64,000 bases of DNA from Zanthoxylum bungeanum (Eukaryota; Streptophyta; Magnoliopsida; Sapindales; Rutaceae), in contig SKCR01031852.1 of the NCBI GenBank assembly GCA_019454045.1, positions 1 to 64,000 on the forward strand. The letters are read 5' to 3'. A program made the translations under genes and the position numbers. Positions 1 through 12,456 of this stretch are shown in pieces (positions within the stretch are counted from its first letter, which is position 1; each line of letters begins with the position of its first letter). The notes below the pieces were generated by a model. It did not search any database. It had not been told where the DNA came from and worked only from the letters and a program-made list of their open reading frames with translations.

Positions 1-294
1 GCAAAGGAAAAACTCTCTCTTCTCCTCTCTACCTCTTGGCCGAAACTTTGCACTCATTGAGGGGCAATTTTTCTTTCAAAATTTTTTCTTGCTAGCACAT
101 AAAGGAGTGAATCAATGTGATAGGAAAACTCACCCAAGGGTTTAGGACTCTATTCCAAGCTTGGAGCTTCATCTTCAACAAAGAAAAGTCTTGAAATTCA
201 TCCAATCAAAGTAAGTAATTTCTGTAACTCTCTTTGATTTATTCACACACAAATCACTCTTAGACGATATTGGCATGTTCTAGGAACACTTACA
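1..294 (+). repeat. 5' LTR of copia A, 3'-terminal 294 bp
   Basis: Nearly identical to 7911-8204 with only scattered substitutions. It ends directly before AATGGTATCAGAGCC. The rest of the 5' LTR, about 1.7 kb judging from the 3' copy, lies to the left of the window. Confidence 0.95.
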
Positions 295-295
295 A

Positions 296-308
296 TGGTA
301 TCAGAGCC
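296..308 (+). other. Primer-binding site of copia A
   Basis: TGGTATCAGAGCC lies one base after the LTR end. This is the usual plant LTR-element primer-binding site, complementary to the 3' end of initiator methionine tRNA. The same sequence is in copia B at 25763 and a close relative in the Tekay-like element at 14780. Confidence 0.9.
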
Positions 309-2764
309 ATCTAAGTTTGATTTGAAAATCTAGGGTTTATGGACTTTAATTTGGGAATTTATGCTTGGAGTATGTATTTTCTTAAATTGATGGTTTGGTC
401 GAGCTTGAATGATGTTGAATTGGATTTGTACATCTTAGGAATTGAGAAAATGGATTGAAATGAAATTGTATGATAATTTCCTTGCCAAAATCGTGAGTAT
501 GAAGCATGTGTAATTGATTGATTTTGCTTCAATTTATGTTGGACATGAATTGGAAATGTTGAGTATGATTAATTGAATTAATTAGTATTTTAGAAATGTT
601 AGATTAATTTATTAATTGTACTAATTGCACTTTAATTAAATTAATATGTAATTTGGAATGTTGTATTAATTTAATTGTTGTAATTGGGCTTAATGGGCTT
701 GGTTGGGCCAAGTTTGGTTTAGGGCAATTGGGTTGGATCCAATTAGGCCTAAAACCATTTCTATAAAGTCCAAATATGACAATTGGGCCTTTAAAAAATT
801 TAATTGGGCCTAATGGGCCAAAATTGATTTTATGGCATAAGGGTGATTCCTATTGGGCCTAGGCATTATTGGTTAGATCCATTTTGGCCAAAATCCCAAG
901 CCTAAAGAATTAATTAAAAGCCCATTGGACTTTAATTAAAAGTATTAGATGCTAATTGGGTCTTTGAGACCCATGTAGATTGGATTTGGAATCCAAGTCT
1001 AAAAGACACTTTTAAAAGTGTAATTATTTAATTTGGAATTAAATATGAATCAGTATTGAATATAATTTAAATTGGATTTAAAATTGTAGTTCGATATAAT
1101 TCAAGAATACGTACTTTGAGTATTTATTCTTAAACGAGTTGGACTCGCGCAAATCAAATCGTTGTTTGAACATTGGATGGTCATTAATTCAAAGATTAAT
1201 TAATTAGATTAGATTGATTGGATAACATGCTTTGTGTGAATACTTGGATGTATGAATGAATAATGTATATCAGATGGATATTAGAAGAGTGATGGCAATT
1301 TTGGAAATTATTGTAATAAATTTAGAATTTATTAAATTGGACCTGCGTGTCCAGCCTATTATCTCTATTCTCTTTGTATTTCTCTTCTTATCAATTTCCC
1401 TCAATGTAAATGAGGGTTCTTTAGAAGTATTATGTAATTGGGTAGAAGTATGAATAGTGCTAGCGGGAGAGAGGAAAATGAGAGATTTGTTCTAGGAACA
1501 AAGTTTGTTATATATCTATTCGAATATCATTATTATTTTATTCGCGCCTTATTATGCTTTTAGAATGCATGCTTAAGGGTGTATGATGAGACCTAATTAA
1601 AGATAATAAATTGGTTGCCAAATCGCGACAAAAAACCCTCATTTATATTAAGCGTTTTTTTTCTTCCATTGAGTGATTCTCTCTCAAGATCCAAGATTGG
1701 CATTGGTTTGCTGGCCAAAGGCAAGACCTTTGTCCATCACGGATGTGTTTGAATCACGAAAGCTTTGTTCAATATTGTACGTCTTGGGCAAGTTGTGATT
1801 TGTTGGCCAAAGTCAAAGTCACTTAGAGTCCATCGACCTCGATTACGAAGCTTTCCCACTGTCAATGGGTCACGCTTAACTGGTTTCATTAAGCTTGTTG
1901 AGCCAAAGCCAATGCTTAGTTGATTCAGATGAAAAAGGTTAGGAAATATATTGGATATATTGGCATATATTGGATATATGTTTCGGACTTGGAGGTCCAC
2001 CTACTGGATCTAGGAATTGGATGAGATCCAATTGATCTTAGAGATCTACCTAGTTAAGTTTCATACAACTTGTTGGCCAAAGTCAAGGTTGTGTGTTATT
2101 TAACGGGATCCTAGCCCACTAGGAAACTAGGTTTCCTGAGTACTCCATAAAGGGTAAGAGGCTCGCCGAAAAATAGTGGGAGACAAGTATTAAATTTGCA
2201 ATTTCATTTAAATATTTGCCAATACGCGCTCATTTCATTTTTCCTCATTAATAATTTATAAATATATTAGTTGGACTAATATTTAATTGTTGTTTTAATT
2301 GAACAGTTGGACTATATTCAAACTACTTCATTTTAGTTGGTTATATAGTTGGACTATAGTAATCAATACATTTGAAAGTAACCAATCAAATTGTAGTTAA
2401 TTATATAGTTAGACTATAGTAATCATTACATTAGATTGTACCCGAAATCGTTGATTGGATAGTTGGACTATAGCAATCAAGATGACTTGAAAGATTAGCG
2501 TCAAAGGACATAATCCTAAGTGAAAAATGTCTTTTACGGCTTTCATTTTCATATTGGGAAATGAATCTCAGGATAGTCCTGGGAGTTGAGAAGTTACTCT
2601 ATTTGATAGAGCGACCTCTCGGGCCTAAGCCCGAAGTTGAGCAAATAATAGAGCATGAGCTTTGGAAGACTCATTGTGATGATAAATTTAGTGCTCAATC
2701 TGTCATGCTTGCCGCATTGACTCTTTAATTTCGGTGTCAGAACTAAGGATTAGATCTTTATACC
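309..2764 (+). other. Long untranslated leader of copia A
   Basis: About 2.45 kb between primer-binding site and gag with no convincing coding frame. Copia B has a colinear leader (25776-28387), so it is a family trait and not random filler. It is AT-rich and contains repeated words: GTTGGCCAAAG or close variants near 1710, 1800, 1895 and 2070, and AGTTGGACT or AGTTAGACT near 2270, 2305, 2350, 2407 and 2460. Many are the centres of short inverted repeats with a 3-nt spacer. A 65-codon frame at 1256-1453 has no recognisable features. Confidence 0.75.
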
Positions 2765-3352
2765 ATGATGTTGAAATTAAAGGATATTCATATATCTAAC
2801 CTTAAATTTTAGAAGTATGAATTGCAAAAGGAGCTCTTTCGCTCGTGTATGTCAGATGGTACATCTGTCGAGCACTAGGTGTCGCAGATGATTGCTGACA
2901 TCGAACAGCTAGGTTAACTGGGCATTACCTACGAGGCCAAGACTTCCATAGATTTGATCTCACAGTCTCTGCCCGAAAGTTGGGACAGGTTCATGATGAA
3001 CTAAGAGAGAACTCTTGGAGAGTTAATGGCTATGCTCAAGGAGGTAGAGCCAGAGCTTCTAAAAGGGCAAGAAGCGCAAGGCGCATCTTACTTCGACATC
3101 CCAGAAGGCAAAGGCTTGCCCGAATGCTTCTGGGGGTGTGAAGAAAAAGGCAAGGCTAAAACGTCACGGTCTTCTGGGAAGACAAATGACATATCCCAAG
3201 ATGTCTGCCTAAATTGTGGCAAACGGGGTCACTGGAAGCGTGACTACAATATGGACAAGGCAGACATGAAGGAAGTGAAGGTGAGCAAGGCTCTGACTTC
3301 AAGCATGTTTGTTATAAACATATCCACTACTGGTTTTCAAATTGGATTTTAA
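2765..3352 (+). pseudogene. gag: Copia A gag remnant with zinc knuckle
   Basis: Encodes the structural gag protein that would form the cytoplasmic particle and package RNA. One reading frame from the ATG at 2765 shows the plant copia gag (UBN2-type) signature, including MSDGTSVEH, MIADIEQL, LGITYEA and SLPESWDRF, interrupted by several in-frame stops. The CCHC zinc knuckle is at 3206-3247 (CLNCGKRGHWKRDY). Its last cysteine has become tyrosine, which would break zinc binding; copia B keeps the cysteine. No alternative function is likely. Confidence 0.85.
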
Positions 3353-3735
3353 TACTGGATGTGGTACATACATATGTACTGATGTGCGGGATCTGCTGAT
3401 GAGCAAGATACTGGCTTCAGATGAGATCGACCTATGAGTCGGAAATAAGACATGAGTCATTTTTTTGGCCGTAGAAACCTAAGTTTTGGAACTGCCCTTT
3501 GGACATGTACTTAAATTATGAAACTGTTATAATGTACATAGTTTGACTAGAAATATTATCTCTATATCTAGTTTAACCCGTTGCGGGTATACCTTTATGT
3601 TCCAGAACACCGGGTATTTTGTTTATAAAGAAGATATTGAGATATACACATTAGATGTGAATAACAATACTTATATTTTGAATATAAACAAATCTCAAAC
3701 ATATAACATGACAAAGAAATGGCTCAAACTGAATT
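3342..3735 (+). pseudogene. pol: Copia A protease and GAG-pre-integrase remnant
   Basis: The aspartic protease would process the polyprotein. The frame from 3342 reads LDFNTGCGTHICTD, where the family has LDTGCGTHIC-like sequence; the catalytic Asp position reads Asn (AAT). Further along, NIISISSLTRCGYTF and FVYKEDIEIYTLDVNNNTY (3543-3737) match the stretch between protease and integrase in plant copia elements. Several stops separate the two parts. Confidence 0.75.
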
Positions 3736-3737
3736 AA

Positions 3738-4440
3738 TCAGATGAGACTTATTTGTGGCATTATTGTCTGGGATACATTAAATAAGACTCGTATATCCAC
3801 ACTTTCAAAGAATGGATACTTGGAAAGATTTGATCCTAAATCATATGATGTCTACGATCTAGTTTATTAGGCAAAGTGCCTAAAACACCTTTTACTTGGT
3901 AAAAGTGCAAGTGCCACCGATCTGTTAGCCCTCGTTCATAGTGACGTAAATGGGCCCATGTCTAGCTAGGCTAGAGGTGGATATGAATACTTCATAACCT
4001 TTACAGATGTGGCATCGCGTTACGGTTATGTGTATCTTATGAAACACAAGTCAGGAACTTTTGAGTAATTCAAAGAGTTTCGACACGAAGTAAGAAAAAC
4101 AGACCAGTAAACGTATTAAAAACTTTACGGTCGGACCATAGTGTAAAATACTTCAACATATGAGTTTCAAGATTACTTGAAAGAGTATGGTATTCTTTCA
4201 CATTGGACTCTTCCCGGGACACCTCAATTTGACGGTGTGTCCAAACAAGAGAAACCGAACTTTGTTGGACATGGTAAGGTTAATGATGAGTCGCTCTGAG
4301 CTACCAATTTCCTTCACGGGATACGCATTAAACAGTTTAATACTTATTTTGAATAAGGTTCCATGAAAAATCTGTTAGACATACTTCATATTAGATATGA
4401 ACATGAAAGAAACCAGGTTTCTCATTCCTGAAGATTTGGG
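3738..4440 (+). pseudogene. pol: Copia A integrase remnant
   Basis: Integrase inserts the cDNA into chromosomes. Visible in the frames here: LWHYCLGYIK (the HHCC zinc region), LVHSDVNGPMS with the first catalytic Asp, ARGGYEYFITFTD, RYGYVYLMKHKSG, then LRSDHSVKY with the second Asp and HWTLPGTPQFDGVS. In the position of the catalytic Glu (family GVSERRN) this copy reads GVSKQEK, so the active site looks lost. There are multiple stops and frame changes. Confidence 0.8.
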
Positions 4441-4830
4441 AATGCTGGGCATATGTTTGGATGATACCAAACTACATCCCAAATCAGATAAGTTCCCATT
4501 ATGTAATTGGTTATCCTAAGGAAACTAATTCCACAACTCACAAGAGAACAAAGAAATTTGTTGCTCTCCATGCAGTTTTCCTAAGAGGAATACCTAAATG
4601 CAGTGGTAAGTGGGAGGAAAGTAAAACTCGATGAAAATCAGAGTAATACTGTTCCAGGCACCGAGTCCTCACGGAACACCAATAGTTCATCAGGGATGAA
4701 ACTGTACCAATAATCTTCGAATACACAAGAACTGTGTAGGTCGGAGAGAGTCAGAAAACAACCTGGAATGTATTAGTTTCTGATCTCACCTCATGTAGAC
4801 ATTAGTCTTATTGAGGATACTGAACCGAAT

Positions 4831-5560
4831 ACGTATGAGGAAGTGATACGAGGTATCAACTTTGCTATATGGCAAAGTGCCATGAAGTCCGAAATGGATT
4901 CTATGTATACCAACCATGTTTGGACATTGGTTGATATACTAGAAGGCATTGTGTCTATTGGTAGAAAATGGGTCTTCATGGTGAAGACAAACATGGATGA
5001 CAACATACAAACATACAAAGCTAGGCTTTGCGAAAGGGTATCGTCATCAACATGGTGTCGATTAGGATGAAACCATTTACATGTTGCCATGATTAAATCC
5101 ATTCGGATAATGCTTGCTAGTGTTGCATATTTCGTTTATGAAATATGGCAGCTGAACGTCAAAACAGTTTTCTTTAAACGAAAACCTTTTGGAGGATGTT
5201 TACAACATCCTGAAGGTTTTATCGTGCCGAAACATGCAAACAAGGTTTGCAAGTTAAATCGATCCATTTATGGATTGAAGCAAGCATTGTGTTCTTGGAA
5301 CCAACGTTTTGATGAGATCATAATGGTATATGATTTCATTCAAAACGAATATGATTCTTGTGTATATAAGAAGGTTAGTGGGAGGGCACTGACAATGAAT
5401 GTCCTATAAGTTGATGATGTATTGCTTCTTAGCAATAACATTCCCATAATATAATCAGTGAAAGCTTGGCTTTCATTAAAATTCTCCATGAAATACCTAG
5501 GAGAAGCAGGCTTTATTCTAGGAATGAAGATCTACTGGGATAGATCTAGAAAGTGCTGAC
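4831..5560 (+). pseudogene. pol: Copia A reverse transcriptase remnant
   Basis: RVT_2-type reverse transcriptase. Pieces seen: EVIRGINFAIWQSAMKSEMD, SMYTNHVWTLVD, TNMDDNIQTYKARL (4843-5070), IKSIRIMLASVAYFVYEIWQ, LNVKTVFF, PEGFIVPKHANKVCKLNRSI and YGLKQALCSWNQRFDE (5089-5409). At the catalytic YVDD box the Tyr codon is a stop (TAA at 5407-5409), leaving VDD. The block is spread over three frames. The matching part of copia B is where the large gypsy element inserted. Confidence 0.85.
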
Positions 5561-5589
5561 AACCCTCCAAGAGCTCGTACGTTTTTGAA

Positions 5590-6200
5590 ATGTATGTGAC
5601 CTGATGTCTCATATGCTTTGAGCATATGTAGACGCTATAAGGCCAATCCAGGTGATGGTCACTGGATTGATGTAAAGAACATCCTTGAGTATCTTGGACG
5701 AACTAAGGATGCTTTCTGGGAATATGGGGAAAGGAGAACTTGAGGTGACTAGGTTCACCGCTGTAAGTTTTCAAACCGACAAAGACGACTTTAAGTCGTA
5801 ATAAGGGTACATATTTAGTTTGAATAACGGAACAGTGAGCTGGAAATCTTCCAAGCAAGATAATGTTGCCGAATAAATAACAAAAGCGGAACATTGCTGC
5901 AGCTGAGACAGCAAAAGAAGCATTTTGGATCTATATAATCCTAATTAGATTAGGTGTAGTTCTGTTAGCAGCTGAGCTGGGCTACAGCACAGACTAAGGA
6001 ACCGCGGTCTCATCAACGATCCAAGTATATACTTCGACTATTTCATCTAATTAGTCAGATCATACATCGTGGCGATGTGATGATCGAATAAAACCCATCG
6101 GATGATAACATTGTAAATCCGCTGACGAAAATTGTTTCTCAGCAGAAGTTTGAGCGACCCGTACATAGTTCAGGTGTATGACACTTGAGTGATTTGCTAT
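5590..6200 (+). pseudogene. pol: Copia A RNase H remnant
   Basis: C-terminal RNase H region of copia pol. Recognisable pieces are GHWIDVKNILEYLGRTKDAF near 5650-5715 and, near the end, HRGDVMIE, NIVNPLTK and SQQKFERPVH (about 6065-6165), which match the conserved tail of plant copia polyproteins. Stops and frame changes occur throughout. Confidence 0.75.
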
Positions 6201-6204
6201 AGGC

Positions 6205-6216
6205 CAAGTGGGAGAT
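6205..6216 (+). other. Polypurine tract of copia A
   Basis: CAAGTGGGAGAT lies directly before the TGTTGG start of the 3' LTR. The same position in copia B reads AAGTGGGGGAT. This tract would prime plus-strand synthesis. Confidence 0.8.
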
Positions 6217-8204
6217 TGTTGGACAACTATGACCCATAACATCACTATTTGTACAGAACATGGTGGTGTTGTACAAATTAACTATGTGAAAAAAGAAATT
6301 ACTCTTTTATTATTTGTAATTGGATTACCGATATTTATAAATGATAAAAGTCCATATGATTAGTACCGGATTAATAATATATGAGACAATATTAATCCAC
6401 GTAAGGTTTAATCATTAAATATCCCTAGTCGTAGTATTATCGAGACTGGACATCGATAATGTGGATTAGGCTAGTATTACACTTGTGCGTGTTATGGAAG
6501 CGTAACGACATAGTTCTCATATATTTGGGTATTGGATACTCATGCAAGTGTAATATGAGGTTCTGTTTACCGATGGTACGGAAACAGCTTCGCTATGGAT
6601 AGACCCCTCAGAATCCCATTGGTAGTATGACTATGTGTCTATGGGAATCAGAATCAGGGTAGGTGTATTTGGTCTTAACCTGAGACTTGCACCGCTAATA
6701 CTTGCGACAATCGCTATACTTTGGTTTTGGTCATCCGGGGCTTTAACAGGTTTTGTGTACGCCTCTTCTGGGTATACTAAGAATCGTAGTGTATTGGGTG
6801 TGATGTCAAGATGGAAGTATCACTTCAGTCATATGGAGATTATGATCACGCATAGATACAGAACTGGTACTCTTAAGTACTGCAGTCATCAGGATAATAT
6901 GACTAGGTCATGATTATCCGATTATAGAGACTAGTTATCAGAGATCCGATATATGCTTCGTACGGGGCAGACACAATTCCAGCCCCAGGCCTTGCATGTG
7001 ACATCTGATACTGGATCGTAATACGCAATACTATGTATACTACGCCTGACAAAGATATTGTATTTCGTAGAAGAATATTTCTGGAGAATTGGGAATGCAC
7101 GGTGTTTTGCTAGAAGCCAACTGTGTCTTGTAAATCGGTAAGAACGTGGTAATGGGTACACACGTGTTCAGATAGTCCGATAACCGTATTTGCTGCCAAC
7201 ATATCCAGGGATCTCTTGGGTCGCTTCTCGAAGATTCACCGATGAGATTTGACTCGAACAAAATTAATCTGAGATTAATTATGAGAGAGAAAATTAGTCT
7301 GGGATTAATTACGGCAAGAATTAATCTAGGATTAATTAACAGAGAGAGAATTAATCTGGGATTAATTGCGTCGAGAATTTATCTGGGATTAAATTCGTCG
7401 AGAAGAGAGAACGCAATTAATTTGGAATTAATCGGTAAAATAAATTTAATATTTAAATTAGATTTTTCTATTTAATTTATTTATTTGAGTTAAAATAATA
7501 TATCAGATATATTAATTGAAATTAGATTTCAACGCGGAATTAAAATTGGATTTTAATTCAAGCGAACGAATTAATTTAGAATTAATTCGTAAACGACTTT
7601 AGTAATAATATTGCGAGGCATTATTATTTAATTAAATTGGATTTAATTAAGTCGCAACTACAATTCATTGAATTTAGAATTAAACGAACCCGGGCCCGAG
7701 CGAAGTTGCGTGTTGGATTGTCCGACTTAAATTTAGAATTTAAAGTGGGGCCCACCAACTTACATCAAATGTCTACACAAGTGATGAAAGTTGTTATTAG
7801 TTGAGAAAAAGCTTAGATTGCTTTTGACACACTCAAGCTAATTCCAACACACAAAACTAAGTATAAAATAATTGGTCAACTTTGGAAGTGAGCACTAGTT
7901 ACTATTCACAGCAAAGGAAAAACTCTCTCTTCTCCTCTCCACCTCTTGGCCGGAACTTTGCACTCATGGAGGGGCAATTTTTCTTTCAAAATTTGTTCTT
8001 GCTAGCACATAAAGGAGTGAATCAAGGTGATAGGGAAACTCACCCAAGGGTTTAGGACTCTATTCCAAGCTTGGAGCTTCATCTTCAACAAAGAAAAGTC
8101 TTGAAATTCCTCCAATCAAAGTAAGTAATTTCCGCAACTCTCTTTGATTTATTCACACACAAATCACTCTTAGACGATATTGGCATGTTCTAGGAACACT
8201 TATA
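6217..8204 (+). repeat. 3' LTR of copia A (1988 bp)
   Basis: Begins TGTTGGACAA, as do the LTRs of copia B and C, and ends CACTTATA (CACTTACA in the 5' copy). Its 3' part is identical in length to 1-294. The stretch 7258-7740 is filled with inverted repeats separated by three bases (reported separately). The next five bases, TTATC, would be the TSD; the partner is outside the window. Confidence 0.93.
7258..7645 (+). repeat. Run of 3-nt-spacer inverted repeats in copia A LTR
   Basis: Perfect or near-perfect inverted repeats follow each other, each with spacer TGG, TAG or TGA. Examples: AATTAATC-TAG-GATTAATT (7319-7337), AATTAATC-TGG-GATTAATT (7349-7367) and an 11-bp-arm repeat with TAG spacer at 7566-7590. 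Equivalent runs lie in both LTRs of copia B and in copia C. Confidence 0.85.
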
Positions 8205-10300
8205 TTATCATACACTTCAATGCTCATAATTCCTCACTTACATACCTCCAATTAATCCAACAAATCCACAACAGTTTTTCTCAACAATAATCATCAACAA
8301 ATCTAACAATAAATTTACAAATTAAATTTACCAACAAGCTTTGCCAATGATCATTTCCTTCAAGCTTTTCCAAATCTTCCAAGCTTTGGGCTTTCTTCAA
8401 ATTCCACCAAATTAAGCAACTCAAGAACAAGTCTTGGTGATCAAAAGGTGGTTTGATCACTCAAGAGTGACAACCAAATTTTTTTCCCAATATCAACACT
8501 TGAACCCTAGAGAAAAATCAAGCTTCAAGAACAATAACCAATCCTTAACTCTTAAGGATCAATTCCATGTCCATGAAAAATAAATTGGGTGATTTTTGGT
8601 GAGATTTTTTGGTTTGATTTTGGAAAGCCAAAATCAAAAACTTCAATTTTTCATCTTCTCTTGCTCGGCAGGCAGTGAGCAAATGGAGGTGGTTTTTATA
8701 CTTTTATTTTCGGCAGAGGAGTAAGTTGAAAAAGAAGCCAATTTTAATTTTAATTTTTAAACCCAAGCCATATAATTTAAACCATGGTTTAAAAGCATCT
8801 TTACTCCACACCACATGTTTCAAAAAGCTTAACTTAACCAAGGTTAAAATTAATCTCACCAATTTTAGTAACTAAGTTACCTTTATGAATCATTTAGTTA
8901 CTTTAACCAAATAATTCAATTTTTCTTTACCTTAATTATTTTAACTAATTAAAAGCTTTATTTGTATAATCTAAGTAATTAATATTATATATTAATTTAA
9001 CAATTAAATTAATTCACAAAATAATTACTAATTTAATGTAAATCAAATTTACATTTATTATACAATAAAATTATATCAACTCTTGATATAAAATTAATTA
9101 ATTCAATTCATCTCATGAATTATCGGATTAAACAATTTAATCCTAAAAAACCCAAAAAATACTTTGTCAATATTTGACGAAAGGTTGCCCTAGTACTCAA
9201 CGAGTAAACTCAATATAATGGAACTCTCTAGGCTCACGTTCGGTTGTTACTTATATATATACATATATATCTCATATACTTGTATACATATTTCATGAAG
9301 GCATGTCCACCTACAAATCATGACAAAACAACACGACACGTCAAACCATACAAGTCGAGGTTAAACGCTAATGTATAATCCCTTCGTCATTACCGTCTCC
9401 AATTGAGTAAGGTTATAGATTTACTGTCAAAACCTTATCTACTCAATATAAAATTAAATTTTCATAATTATATTCCATTAATAAATAATATATGCAAAAC
9501 TCTTTTTCAATATTATTTATAATGTTAAAGAAACAATTTCTTCAACGAACTTTCGGCCAAAAGATTTTCGGAATATATTCTGAAAATTTCTGGAAACATA
9601 ATCCAACCATATGGACTGACGAATCCTCATATTAACACACACCGATCTTCATGAGCATCGGTCTATACCTAACAGTCATCCAGAGGTCAGACCATAAAAG
9701 GTTTCTGACATGCATGGTATCAGGCACAGATGATCACTCACAAGACTACCGTGGTGTCTCAAGTCAAAAGACCACAATAACTACTCAACTCGAAAAGAAA
9801 ACTATTGACAGTTTTATGGAATATCTATTAGTCATCTTTTATGAGTTTGTTCAATACTCATTCAGCTAATGAATATCTGCATTTCTATACGAACTTCCGC
9901 TAAGCTCACAGTCTGTTAGACAAACCATATGTCCATTACATATATAGACAATGCACTAGTCTTACTAATATAATGACCGACCCATGTCAATATATCTAGA
10001 CCATGAATAATTCATATTTGAGAGAATGCGTGATATTTCTCAACACCATTTGCAACTCTTGCAACTATATCACCATATGTTGTAACTCTCGGGTCTTTAC
10101 TAAATTTATATAAGGTTCCGAGTGTAACTCGAAATCTCTAACTCTTAGAGTAATCTAACTCTTAGATTTACAATATATAAATAAAAGTAAGAGTTTTACC
10201 ATATAAATAAATAAATAACCATGATAAAATAAATATTATATTGCATAAATATCAAATATTCATACAAAAAGTGAATGGTGCACGATCACCATTTCCAACA
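8205..10300 (-). repeat. Older copia-type LTR remnant, reverse strand
   Basis: Read on the minus strand the segment begins TGTTGGAAATGGTGATCG at 10300, a typical copia LTR start, and continues through long non-coding, AT-rich sequence resembling a U3-R-U5 region (for example GACATGGGTCGGTCATTAT near 9975). No coding frame is present. Its other end is not seen; copia A lies directly against it at 8204/8205, so A probably inserted into it and the remainder lies left of the window. A possible TSD partner at its right edge is ATTAA (10301-10305). The boundaries on the left are unproven. Confidence 0.55.
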
Positions 10301-10971
10301 ATTAAAACCCTAAACCTTTATTATACAGATAAATTAAAGAATAAAAGTCCGAGAAAAAAATAATATGAACACTTTAGCATTCCAGTGGTCTAGAATAATT
10401 CAACTTCGAAGCTCTCATCCCTTAAGATTTTATTATTGACATGGGTTCAAACTCATCCAAAACGCGAATGATAGTTATCACTTATAAGTAGGGAACAAAA
10501 TCCGAATTCAGATTTTATTACTTCTGAATTTATTTTTTAAATTCCGGATTCGCATTTGAATTAAGAAAAAAATATGTAGATTAGAATTACTTAGCATAAA
10601 TTTAAGGGGAAAAAACAAATAATCCCCAATATATTTTGCAAGTGATGTGGGATGTCAGTATATCACTCCATTGTGAGTTACATCTAAGTCCAGCTACTCC
10701 ATATTGATTGCAAATGCGTCAATGCAGGAATACAATTCGTCAGTTAAAAATTAGTCTTAGAAAAATTCAACAACCCAAATATGATATCACTTTATCCATA
10801 CAACAGTTCAATAATAAGTTGTCACAATTATAAAAATATTAAAAAAAAAATTACTAAATAAATGATAATAATTACACATAAGTTTTATTTAAAGTTGGTC
10901 TATTACAGAATTCAAGCTCAATGCCAATTGGAAGACATATAATTATATGGTTGTTAGAAGGTGGAACCAAT

Positions 10972-11015
10972 AAAAAAAAAAAAAAAAAAAAAAATAATAA
11001 TAATAATAATAATAA
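10972..11015. repeat. Microsatellite A(n)-(AAT)n
   Basis: A run of about 23 A followed by about seven AAT units. Confidence 0.95.
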
Positions 11016-11174
11016 AAGGAAGGAAGGAATGCTCACGGTTACATGAGTGGAGTCATTATTTTCTGAAAAATGAGCAGATAAATTCAAGAGAGGAAAACAG
11101 ATGAGAACTTCACTCAATCTCAAATATTTCTACTCAGATTCAGATTCTTTAGCTAATTGTGCATACGTTAGTAC

Positions 11175-11213
11175 TGTTTGTTTGTTTGTTTGTTTGTTTT
11201 TTTTTTTTTTTTT
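11175..11213. repeat. Microsatellite (GTTT)n-T(n)
   Basis: Five to six TTTG units followed by a T tract. Confidence 0.95.
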
Positions 11214-11712
11214 GTTGGTAATTAGGATTCCCAGTAGTTCATATCGTTCAAGACGTGTATTTCAATTACAATTAGTAAATATTTCTTTAGCATCTTACTT
11301 AGTTTTAGTTTTTTTTTAGTCCTCAAAGTGCGTAGTTTTGTGATGTGAGGTTAATGATCTTACCTCCAGGTCCTAAGTTCGAATTTAAGGAGTGTGTTTC
11401 TTGTCAGAACTTTTACTTTTTATAATATATAAATTGTCATTATTACCCAGTTAATTTACTTCAAAAATTAATTATGCCAAAACATATAAAATCAGCCATA
11501 AATGCGGTGATAACATTTGTCTATAATAAGTCCAATTAGGTACTCAATTATGTCAAATATATAAAACCAGCCATATAGGCGGTAACAAAATTTATCAATA
11601 ATTAATGCAGATTTAAATTAAATATTAATCTTTATATTACAATTTATTTATTATAATATAAGTAAGATTAATCTATATTCTCATATTAAGAGTTTCACAT
11701 TTTACCTCAACA

Positions 11713-12456
11713 TGATGAAATTAGCTATTTATGTTTTGAATAAAAACACATATAATTTTATTACTGAAAGGAAAAGAAATTACAACAAAGCTTGAAAAAC
11801 AAAACACATTAGAGCTGAAACTCCACAAATTTTCAGAGAGAAAACTATGGAATTCGGGCTGAAGAACTGACGTACTGAACACCTTTATTTATAGAGGTGC
11901 TCGACACCTCTCTTGCAAATTTGCCCGCTTATTTTCTTATTTTTTTATTATATTTTTTTTTCAAATGTTGTCATCCACTGAAAGGCGATGACAACCTTTT
12001 TTTTACAATAATATATATTATATATTTATATAATCTTGGTGGGACCTCCAATATAATATATACATAATATTATATATAAAAAAAATCTTGGTGGGTCCTC
12101 CAAAAAATATATATAATAACGATAATAATAAAAAAAAAACATGTGTGGTAAATACATTATAAGCTCATTTTGTTGCTAATCTAAACATGGTGAATTTTTT
12201 CCAAATCCGATTTAAATCTAACTATCGTGCTCTTTTGGGTTTTTGGGTCTTGGAATTCAGATTTCACATCCATTTTTTGTTGAGCATCCGAAGTAATATT
12301 TTACCTACACAATAAATAAAAATCACAATAAAAATATATAGAACATAAATATAATTATTGTTTTACAAATGTGCTAAATTAAGGGGATTAATGAAATTAT
12401 AAGTGTAAAATGATTAGTTCCTCTTTTAATAAATGTATACTTTTTAGTGTTCATCA
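11713..12456 (-). repeat. Solo LTR, Ty3/gypsy type (744 bp)
   Basis: Ends are perfect 7-bp inverted repeats, TGATGAA at 11713 and TTCATCA at 12456. On the minus strand a TATA box (TATAAATA, plus coordinates 11886-11893) follows a promoter-like region, and AATAAAATTATATG beyond it resembles a polyadenylation signal. The part 11965-12456 is closely repeated at 53090-53555, where it abuts Athila-like pol, which suggests the family. Flanks CAACA and CACTC do not match, so either a boundary is off or the TSD has decayed. Confidence 0.65.

Larger units (their letters stand above)
1..8204 (+). mobile_element. Ty1/copia LTR retrotransposon A (5' end outside window)
   Basis: The first 294 bases recur without indels at 7911-8204, so the window opens inside the 5' LTR and the 3' LTR ends at 8204. 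A primer-binding site follows the 5' LTR, a polypurine tract precedes the 3' LTR, and the domain order gag, protease, integrase, RT, RNase H is that of Ty1/copia. Every domain carries stop codons or frameshifts, so the copy is dead. It belongs to the same family as element B (23828-45657) and the LTR at 63121, but its U5 end differs: it ends in CACTTA(C/T)A where B ends in CCCAACA. The base change C to T at 8203 is the only difference at the LTR tip. Confidence 0.95.
10301..11712. other. AT-rich host stretch without genes
   Basis: No coding frame with recognisable features and no clear element ends. It includes two simple-sequence tracts and, near 11338-11400, a tRNA B-box-like AAGTTCGAATTT in a context reminiscent of an old SINE, too decayed to call. 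Confidence 0.6.

Noticed and set aside
6635..6913. 92-codon frame in the copia LTR (also 44114-44380)
   Set aside because: It lies in U3 and its copy in B differs at many positions with a different end; no domain, so chance is likelier.
11330..11425. Possible second SINE with B-box-like AAGTTCGAATTT
   Set aside because: No A-box of adequate quality, no TSD and no A tail that I can delimit.
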